Assembly: GCA_011009095.1 (NCBI GenBank)
Contig: VTPC01000028.1
Location: 1-64,000 of the forward strand
Source: Ignelater luminosus
Lineage: Eukaryota; Arthropoda; Insecta; Coleoptera; Elateridae
Length of the DNA: 64,000 nucleotides
Direction: 5' to 3'
Shown here: positions 55,641 through 64,000 of the stretch, piece by piece
Position numbering within the stretch: position 1 is the stretch's first letter
Layout: each line of letters starts with the position of its first letter
The notes under the pieces: generated by a model
Databases searched by the model: none
Told to the model about the DNA's origin: nothing
The model's input: only the letters and a program-made list of their open reading frames with translations
Translations under genes and position numbers: made by a program

Positions 55641-58600
55641 ATGGATAGTATAAAACTAGGTATAACTAAATTAAATGAAGATAACTACCAAATATGGAAG
55701 TATAAAATGGAATTATTGCTCCGTAAAGAAAACTTGTGGAATGTTGTAACAAATGATAGACCTGGAGATAATGAAGAGGAATGGGAAGCAAGAGATGTAA
55801 ATTCAAGAGCTACTATAGGATTGTTAATAGAAGATGATCAGTTGCATCATATTAAAACTGCCAATAAAGCAAAAACATTATGGCAAATTTAGAACATTAT
55901 TATGAAAAACCTTTATTACGGACCAAGATATTTTTACTAAAACAATTGTGTCGAATGAGATTAGACGAAAAAGGAAACGTAGAAGAACACATTCAGCAAA
56001 TGGAGGATATTGTTTACAAATTGAAAATAATGGGTGAGAATTTTAGTGAACAACTTATAGTAACTTTTATGCTTTGTACCTTACCAGAGAGCTATGCTCC
56101 ATTAATAAACGCACTTAAAAGCAGACCAGTAAAGGAACTGACAATAAATTTCGTAAAAAGAAGGCTCATTGATGAATATAAACAAAGCAATTAACATATA
56201 GATATGATTCCAAGTGAAGTTCAGTATTCAGCACTAAAAGTTAAGAAGAAATATGAAAAGAAATGCCATTCTTGTAAAAGAGAAGGGCACCTGAAACAAA
56301 ACTGTTATTTTCTTAAAAATAAAGAAAATTATAAAGGAAAATACAAAAATAAATTGTTACAAGAAGAAAATGAAGAAGAAGAAGAGACAAACAGCTGCTT
56401 TGGATTGGGGTTTGGGAGACGTAGTGATAGTTGGTATGTCGATTCTGGTGCGACCTGTCACATGTCAAATAATCAAAAGTATTTCGTGGCGTTGGGCTTT
56501 AACAATCAAAGTTATATTCATTTGGCGAATGGAAAAATGCTGAAATCAAAAGAAATGGGAATTGTTCGCTTGAACGTCGATAATGGTAATGAAATTAATA
56601 AAATACAATTAAATGATGTTTTATATATTCCAGAATTAGAAAGTAGTTTATTATCTGTTAGAAAATCTATAGAAAATGGTCTATGTGTTAACTTTAAAGA
56701 CGAAAAATGCATAATAGCAGACGAAAATAGAAATGTTTTTGTAAGGGCTGCAATAAATCAACATTTATTTAAGATTGATCTTCACCAAGCTAATGCATGT
56801 AAATTACAAGAAGTGTGAGTTTCAAAAGGGTGCATACATGAGTGATTTGGACATCGTCATCCAGATGCAATAAAGAAACTTATAAATAAAGAAATGGTTA
56901 CGGGTATTAACTTGACAAATTGTCATGAAGTAACGTGTGACAGCTTAGAGGAAAGATGTCACAAAAACCTTTTGCATCCGAAACTTGAAATCAAAGCGAA
57001 GGTATTTTAGATTTAGTATACAGTGATTTGTGTGGACCCATGCAGACTACAACATTTGGTGGTAATCGATACATTTTTATCATAATTGACAATTATAGTT
57101 CATACACCATTGTTTATTTGTTAAAAAGTAAAACTGAAGTTTTATCAAGATTTCGTGAATATATAAGACTAGTAGAAATCAGTTTAAATTCAAACCAAAA
57201 ATAATCAGATCTGACAGATGAGGTGAATACATCAATAGTGAATTTCAAGATTTGTTAAAGGAGGAAGGTATAGTATCACAACTAACAGCTCCATATTCCC
57301 CACAGCAAAATGGAAAAGCCGAACGTAAACACAGGACATTGATGGAAATGTCAAAATGTATGTTGTTAGAAGCTAACCTTCAAAAAGAGTTTTGGGGAGA
57401 GGCAATCCGTACAGCAAATTATCTGCAAAATCGACTTCTTACAAGTGGAAAGAACAAAACCCCATATAAACTATGGTATGGTGTGAAACCAAACATAAGT
57501 CATTTAAGAACTTTTGGTAGCACAGCTTATACTCTAATACCACGTGAAAGAAGACGAAAACTTGATGATAATTCGAAGAAAGTTATATTTGTAGGATACG
57601 AATCAGGATCAAAATATCGATTATTTGATACAAGCACAAAAAATAATTGTAATTAGCAGAAACGTACGTTTTGTGCAAGATTCTCATGAAGTCAAATGTA
57701 TAGCAAAATTTAAAAACCAAGAAGATATTGTTGTCGGAATTTTAAATAAAGGTAATTCAATGACAAAGAATGTTCTAGGCAAAGAAACTGATAGAACTGA
57801 AAAGAAATTACAAATGGATGTTGAAGAGAGAGCAATAGAAGTAAAACAGAATATCTAAAAGAACAACAAAAGGTAAACCTCCGATTCGCTTTGAAAATGT
57901 AAGATTTAACAGAAAAATAGAAGTAGAACCACAAACATATAAAGCTGCAGTACAATGTCAAGAAATTAAACAATGGATAAATGCGATGAAAGAAGAAATT
58001 GAATCTTTAAAAGAAAAGAAGACTTGGACACTTACAAAACTACCAAGCAATAAGAACGTTGTTGGAAGTAAGTGGGTTTATACAATTAAAACAGGTTCTA
58101 CAGGTAAACTTAAGACATAAAAAGCACGATTGGTGACAAAAGAATACTCCCAGACATTTGGTGAGAATTTTGATGAAGTCTTTGCACCAATAGTGAAACC
58201 AGCTATATTTCGAACACTACTAACTGCTGCCCAAAAGAATGGTTTAAAAATTTTTCATTACCATGTTAAGTCAGCATTTTTAAATGGGGACCTAAAGGAA
58301 GAAATTTATATAGTTCAACCTCAAGGTTTCGTAGAAGATGAAAAGAAGATTGTGTTTGCAAGTTACAGAAAAGCATCTATGCGCTTAAACAGGCAGGTCG
58401 AGCATGGAATGATAAAATAAATAAAAAATTAATAAGTCTTGGATTCAGAAGGGGTAAATCAGATTGTTGCCTCTATTCAAGAAAAGAAGAAAATGGATAG
58501 ACATACCTGTTAATGTACGTAGATGATCTTTTACTAACAAATCCAGATAAATCAATTATTGCTAAAGTAGCTGAACAAACTGGAGAAGAAATGGAAATTA

Positions 58601-59491
58601 AATGCCTAGGTAATGTAGAAAAATATGTGGGAATAAATGTAGAGAAAAATTCAGATGGACTATACTGGATAAACCAAACGAGTTACGTTGACAATATCTT
58701 GAGAAAATTTGGTTTGGCAAATTCAAAAACTGCAAGAATACCACTGGATTTGGGTTATTATAAGATGAATTCGAATTTGTTACCCAATAATCGACTATAA
58801 AGGCAAGTAATTGGATCGTTGTTGTATATAGCTGCTAATACCAGACCAGATATTGCAATAAGTGTTTCAATATTGAGCAGACGAGTCAGCAATCCAAGAG
58901 CGCATGATTGGACAGAAGTTGAATGAATTCTACGCTATTTGAAAGGAACAAGACATTTACAGTTAAAAATGGGAGATTCTAAGAAGCTGAAGGAAACTCA
59001 GTTAGTTGATTATGCAGATGCTGATTAGGGTGGTGATAAAGAAGATTGGAAATCTAACAGCGCATACATGTTCTTTTATTTTGGTGGGCTCGTCAGCTGG
59101 AGTAGCAGAAAGCAAACATGCGTATCACTCTCATTAACGGAAGCTGGGTATATTTCATTGGCAGAAGCTTGCCAAGAAGCACTGTGGTTAAAGGGTTTAC
59201 TCGAGGATTTTAATGAAGGTAAAAATTTGGAAATTGTGGTTAAAGAAGATAACCAAAGCTGCTTAAAGTTGTAAAGTTGTGAGAGAATTACCAACAGATC
59301 TAAACAATTATAATTTTTGTAAAGATTTAAATAATAACAATGTTGTAATGTTTCAGTATTGCCCCACAGATTCCATGGTTGCAGATGCGCTTACTAAACC
59401 ATTAGCTGGTACGAAGTTTGGACGACATGTAGCTTCGATGGGCTTGTGCGATGTTATTTTTGAGAAGGGGGTTGTTGCTGGTTGGCAATAA
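55641..59491 (+). pseudogene. Copia gag-pol polyprotein, multiply interrupted
   Basis: Gag: MDSIKLGITKLNEDNYQIWK, then HYYEKPLLRTKIFLLKQLC. Zinc knuckle CHSCKREGHLKQNC (about 56258). Protease WYVDSGATCHMSN (about 56430). Integrase: HRHPDAIKKLINK-like N-terminus, YSDLCGPMQTTTFGGN (first Asp), APYSPQQNGKAERKHRTL (with the Glu), KTPYKLWYGVKPNISHLRTF. Reverse transcriptase: WVYTIKTGSTGKL, HYHVKSAFLNGDLKEEIYI (the motif A position reads HVKSAF where VDVKTAF is usual), YVDDLLLTN (motif C). RNase H: VSLSLTEAGYISLAEACQEA and EDNQSC. Stops or shifts at about 55892, 56194, 56818, 57656, 58118, 58420, 58798 and 58924. Recorded as seen, without reconstruction. Confidence 0.92.
59462..59472 (+). other. 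Copia polypurine tract
   Basis: GAGAAGGGGGT immediately before the 3' LTR, where plus-strand synthesis starts. Confidence 0.7.
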
Positions 59492-59897
59492 TAACAAAAT
59501 ATTTATTAGATCATGTTAGTTTTCTAAATAAATGAATAAGTTGTTATTGAAAATACAAATGTCGTAATATTATAATTGTAGCAACACTGACTCTCAACGT
59601 GTCAAAAAAAAAAGTTTTGTTGTTTACATGGTTTTTTGTTTTGTAAAAAACGTCAAGATAGTTCTAGAGGTTTTTTCTTTGTTCAAGGAAAAGTTTGTAG
59701 TTAATAAACTAATATAAAGTATTTCGTATTATCTCTTAAAAGACATGGGTGGAAATTACGGTTAGTAATTTGTTATCCGCAACAATAATGTAAAAAAATT
59801 TGTTCTGTATAATTTATGAAAATAGAAGTGTATTTATTGTTGAGTATAAGAGTCTATCATTATTCCTAGTGTTCACTGCGACATAATATTTATAACA
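59473..59897 (+). repeat. Copia 3' LTR interrupted by a solo LTR
   Basis: 425 bp. Removing 59577-59789 leaves about 212 bp that align with the 5' LTR end to end. Confidence 0.92.
59577..59784 (+). mobile_element. Solo LTR of a second LTR retrotransposon
   Basis: 208 bp, starting TGTAGCAACACTG and ending ATCCGCAACA, with a perfect 5-bp duplication ATAAT on both sides (59572-59576, 59785-59789). The 5' LTR shows the single-copy empty site. The TG..CA ends, length and 5-bp duplication indicate a solo LTR left by LTR-LTR recombination; the Copia-type assignment is likely. Confidence 0.88.
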
Positions 59898-62039
59898 CAC
59901 TGTTTATAATATACTTACACATTTCAAATACATAAGTAGGTTGTTTCTCAATATTAATATTAAGTCACCACTCCTCTTTGAAGAGGATCAGCATAAATAT
60001 TTAACTTTGCACAATATAACATTTTGTATTCGTTGTATTCATTATGACGGGTACTTTAAAGTTAAATTTTGTATCTAAATGTTTTTATTAAAAAAAATGA
60101 TTACAATGAAATTAATTAAATAACATAATTTATAATTATATTTTAACAATATTTTGTCTATCTCCAGAAAAAGTTTAACAAATTATTTTTATATTTATGA
60201 ATTAAAAAAATACATAATAAAAATTTTCGGGGCCCCTATTAAGCGGGGGCCCTAAGCACGTGCTTAGTCTGCTCATGCATTAGTCCAGCCCCGGGAATGG
60301 ATGTGAAATAGGAACGAAACACTTACTCGTTTTTCCTTTTGCAAGTTAGGTACAATCGACCAGTTTTCTTCTTGATCAATTAAAATTGTTCGCAGCGAAT
60401 GGTTACTACAGTACCAGTTGAAGTTTTGTTGATTTTCCTTGCAAGCCGAGAATAGATGTCCGTACCTACTACTCTGGAAAACTGCGATGATGGAATATTC
60501 CTTTGATAATTGTTGAATTGATGATTTTAATAGGATTTCAGCACTAATTATTAATTAACTATCTCGATCGAAGCACCAATATTAAGACATAATAAACTCT
60601 ATTTTTTTTGTAATTTGATTTTATTGTATAGTAAATAATATTAAATTAAGAAATGATTCCATTTATTGCACTTGTTTTTATTTTCTGCCATCTTGCGTAC
60701 ACATATATATTAGAGTAAGTTTTGGTTGCCTATCTTATCATTAGCGGTTTACATTAACAAATTCTATAACAACTTTTCAGGACGCTCTATTTAAAAATAT
60801 CTACCTACGTACCTACTTGCACTGCAATTTAGAAAGCAATTTCCATAATGTCAATCGTCAGACAGTAGGTGGGTAATTAATCCTATTAGTCGCGTTAAAA
60901 AACATGAAAAAGAGCTTTCTGACCTCACCGCATTTTCTAACATCTAAATATTTGAAAGGGGGTTCAATAATTGCGGTTATTATAAATCTTGACAAAATAT
61001 AATATACTTACATTGTATTCGTGATAAACTCAACGTTTTTAAATGTATCGCGGTCAGGTATACGGACAACTTTACTGAACCATCAACTATTTGATACCGC
61101 TCTTTGATTATGTTTTATTTACTGAGAGTCAGACGTTTTATTATGTAGCCCGGTTTCTAGTGACGTACTAGAAGAGCGTCAATTTCGTATGCCTATATCT
61201 TCAAATAAACCTTGATTGCTGCATAAATTTATTTTTATTACCTTGTTCGTTTGAGTTAAGGAAAATTACAAACTTAGTCTTAATGTACAATGTTTTATTT
61301 ATAAACGTAAAAGACGTTCTAGGTTCATAAAAGAAAGGTAAATAATAAATAAATGCACAACAGATTAAAATAATACAGGGTGTTGTTTTAAGACTTACCA
61401 CATTTTATATCTAGCAAACACATCGAAATATCTAAACAAGAAAATGTAGGTCAATTTATTATATGTAGGGAACCAAGATATACAGATTTAACTTGATAAT
61501 GCATGTTGCTGCTTTTGCTTCAGCGCACCTAATACTCAAAATATTAAATGACACCACATCACTTGCAGTACATCATTTAAAAGGGAATAACAACGTAAAT
61601 CTTTTGCTGGTAATAAAATTAAAATCGGTGATGGTGGTGGTGGTGGTGGTGATGGTGTATATTGTATACAGAATATCATATAAGCGGACCTTACTCTAAT
61701 TTAGATCTCACACAATTTTCAGGCAATGCATGTTAGAGTAATCTTTGCAATTCTTATAAATAAAACCAAAGGTCTTAATCTCAGCCGATAAAACTTGATC
61801 AGTATGTTCAACAAAAAAGAGTTTAACAGCAATACTAGCATCTTTTACATTGGTTAAGCGTTTTGGAATCTAATAATTGATAGACTAACTAGTTATAGTT
61901 CAGAGGGTTATGAATTCTACTAAACGACACAATGAAACATTTGTCGGTATTTAAACTGAGACAATTGCCGGTACACCAGTTACACGACTGATAAGTTCTG
62001 TTTTGCAGGTACATCTAGTCAGGTTTGTCACGTATTTGA
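59898..62039. other. AT-rich intergenic DNA with repeat ends
   Basis: No gene. Contains a hAT-like terminus (60227-60295, separate entry), a repeat end TACAGGGTGTTG at about 61374, and a GGT-rich simple repeat at about 61627-61660. Confidence 0.4.
60227..60295. mobile_element. GC-rich transposon terminus with perfect 16-bp palindrome
   Basis: GGGGCCCC, GGGGGCCC and CTAAGCACGTGCTTAG lie within 70 bases of otherwise very AT-rich DNA and end in CCAGCCCCGGG. The wording resembles subterminal sequence of hAT-type elements (GGGCCCC..GCACGTGC..CCAGCC). Only one end was found. Confidence 0.4.
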
Positions 62040-62680
62040 TGGAATAGTTAAAGATTATCGGCAACCAGTAATGTTTGACATTGTATGGCTGAGGAAAGGT
62101 CGTTGATAAAAATTAAAAAGAGTAACGGCCCCAGGTTGGAATCCTGAAGAATACCAGACCCAGGGATAAACGAAGTAGATCTGATGTTATAATACTCAAC
62201 TTGCATTCTACTTTCAAAGAAATAAAAACTGAATAGTTGTAGTAATAATAGAAAAAAATTAACAGCCAATTTACAGAGAAGTATATACAGATCAATCTGA
62301 TCGAAAACTTTTGAAAAATCTGTATATACCACATTGACCTGTTCTTGAGGATTCAAGACTTCCCGGAGATATCGAGTAACACAGGCAAGATTTGTGACTG
62401 TAGGTCTCTTTGTCATAAATTCACATTAAGAGGGAGATATATTTAACATAATAGGAAAACAAATTATATTATACAGGTATTACATTAAAAAAACTTTTAA
62501 AAAATTGCTTAATGTAAATATCGGCCAGTAGTTGTTAACAACTGTTGTATCACTCTTTTTCAGAACAGAAAGAATGCGTGCCTGTTTTCATATATCAGGA
62601 AAGGTAGAACTGTGTGGGATGAGATTGAATAGCATGTAAAGTATGTAGGGTAAAATCATTTTACATTACATCATTACAAG
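62040..62680 (-). pseudogene. Jockey-type LINE reverse-transcriptase fragment
   Basis: Minus-strand reading: KKSDTTVVNNYWPI near 62560, then FMTKRPTVTNLACVTRYL, motif A VVYTDFSKVFDQID, SRMQVEYYNIRS, motif B-like GSGILQDSNLGPLLFLIF, and a damaged motif C (LLVADNL). Interrupted by stops and a low-complexity stretch (62200-62290). Dead fragment. Confidence 0.7.
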
Positions 62681-64000
62681 TATTCAAGAAGCTAGTTGGA
62701 CGGCTACCCCAAAATTAAGGAATTTAAAACCTAATATGCTAAATCTTCCCTATGAAATCACACAACTAGTTAAGGTAAAGAAAAGGGCTAGAACACAATG
62801 GCAGCGAGCTCATAACGTTGAAAATCGTAGAAAATTCAACCATCTAAACAATAAACTAAAAGAGAAGTTAAAAGAAATACGAAATGACACTTTCCAAATG
62901 TATCTCACCTCACGGTCTGCCAAAGAAAACACCATCTGAGAAGCTACAAAGCGCTTCAAAAAACCAACCACACAGATACCACCTTTAAAAAGTTCAGCAG
63001 GCTCCTGGTTAAGATCAGACAAAGAAAAAGCAGAAAAATTTGACCAACATTTGGAGACAACTTTCACACCATATGCGGACGAAGAAAATATTGAAATAGA
63101 AAACTTCCTAAACTCTCCCCGCCAGATGTTTCTCCCCATTGAAAAGTTTACCAAAACTGAAATTAAAAAAGAAATAAAGCTGTTGAACAACAGAAAATCA
63201 CCGGGATACGACCTAATTGATGCGATAGTACTTAAATAGCTACCTGATTGAAGAATGCAAAATTCTACAAATTTTATTTAACTCAATACTGCGTCTTAGC
63301 TATTGGCCAGTACAGTTAAGATTTGCCCAGATCATTTTTATACCTAAACCTGGAAAACCCTTTGATAAAATAAATTCTTATCGTCCCATAAGTCTCCTTC
63401 CAATGATATCCAAGTTGCTGGAAAAACTATTGCTGAAAAGGATTCCCCACGATGAACTTCAAGACTGCCAGACCACCAATTCGGGTTTCGCCATCAATAT
63501 TCAACAATCCAGCAGTGCTATAGACTTATCAACTCTATGCAGTCAGCCCTCGAAAACAAAGTATTCTGTTAAGCGGTATTTCTGGACGTACGCCAAGCAT
63601 TTGATAGAGTTTGGCACAGAAAACTACTATCGAAAATCAAATAACTTCTTTCCCATAATAACTGCCAAATTTTCCAAAGTTACCTAAAAAATCGTCACTT
63701 TCAAACAGGAATCAGAGATGAAACCTCGGATATAAAACAAATTAGAGCTTGCGTACTTCAAGGGAGAGTGCTAGGTCCCTTACTATATTTGTTATTCACA
63801 TATGATATCCCTTCCATGCTGACAACACAGCGCTATTAGCTTTCAGCGATGATCCGGCAATGGCATCAAGGTTATCACAAAGACACCTAAAGCTTGTGGA
63901 AAGTAGATGACAGCATGGGAAATAAAAATTAATGAAAACAAATGTCTATACGTCACGTACACAACAAGGTGGTCTACATGTCCCTCAGTAACTATAAATC
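62681..64000 (+). pseudogene. Jockey-type LINE ORF2, 5'-truncated, runs off the window
   Basis: Begins inside the linker after the endonuclease (IQEASWTATPK, then YEITQLVKVKKRARTQWQR). Reverse transcriptase follows: EIKLLNNRKSPGYDLIDAIV, stop at 63237, IIFIPKPGKPFDKINSYRPI then SLLPMISKLLEKLLLKR, motif A region VRQAFDRVWHRKLL in another frame, motif B VLQGRVLGPLLYLLF, and motif C as ADNTALL, where the second catalytic aspartate is Asn. The sequence continues to the right edge. No intact frame. The endonuclease is missing, as expected from 5' truncation during insertion. Confidence 0.8.

Larger units (their letters stand above)
55324..59897 (+). mobile_element. Ty1/copia-type LTR retrotransposon, complete layout, decayed
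   Basis: A 5-bp target duplication CACTG (55319-55323, 59898-59902) surrounds two LTRs (55324-55533 and 59473-59897, the latter enlarged by a solo LTR). LTRs start TG and end CA. Apart from the insertion they differ at about a dozen positions over 210 bp by eye, so the insertion is not recent. Domain order gag, protease, integrase, reverse transcriptase, RNase H is that of Copia. Multiple stops make it inactive. Confidence 0.95.

Noticed and set aside
1..64000. CRISPR arrays, bacterial operons or a phage
   Set aside because: Introns, polyadenylation signals and eukaryotic transposons throughout; no regularly spaced repeats or bacterial gene order.

Overview
This is AT-rich eukaryotic DNA, most probably from an insect. 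Short introns with GT..AG borders split a family of CRAL-TRIO (alpha-tocopherol-transfer-protein-like) lipid-carrier genes. The rest is packed with insect-type transposons: mariner/Tc1, DUF4817-type, Jockey/CR1-like LINEs, a Copia element, hAT-like ends and MITEs. A beetle would fit the tandem carrier array, but that is inference.

The host content is one gene family. Copy A (1315-2297, + strand, first exon not in the window) has one extra A in an A-run of exon 3. Copy B has exon 1 at 7041-7179 and exons 2-5 at 21214-22178, so its first intron would be about 14 kb; it also has one extra A in an A-run of exon 3. Copy C (30589-32330, +) is intact, 310 codons. Copy D (42634-44076, - strand) is intact, 311 codons, and more diverged. 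Exon lengths are nearly invariant (139/160/373-376/109/149-152 nt). B exons 2-5 and C exons 2-5, with their introns and flanks, are a recent segmental duplication.

Mobile DNA from left to right: an intact DD41D mariner with perfect 31-bp ends and a 361-codon transposase (5039-6343); a small MITE (9331-9552); a LINE scrap (12.5 kb); a fold-back Tc1-like element (about 13.95-14.76 kb); a 2.63-kb DUF4817-type element (16932-19561); a Mos1-like mariner (22722-23995) whose empty site survives next to gene C; a MITE (24334-24727); a broken uncharacterised transposase-like gene (24805-27010); a broken intron-containing DDE transposase (28629-30258, -); an inverted-repeat element (32791-33503); a CR1/Jockey-like LINE (33.9-37.1 kb); mariner, RTE-like and DUF4817 relics (38.5-41.8 kb); a decayed inverted-repeat transposon (46.9-48.6 kb) abutting a second CR1-like LINE with an esterase-like ORF1 (48.6-53.1 kb); a hAT-like non-autonomous element with a complete but decayed Copia element in its right end (55324-59897), which carries a solo LTR inside its own 3' LTR; and two Jockey-type fragments (62.0-64.0 kb).

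Several blocks (about 480-740, 8961-9240, 15460-15690, 40570-40970, 53640-53900, 54390-55320) are each built from their own vocabulary of short, often palindromic words. They do not look like coding DNA or ordinary microsatellites and are the least explained structures here. There are no bacterial operons, CRISPR arrays or rRNA genes, and I could support no intact tRNA gene.
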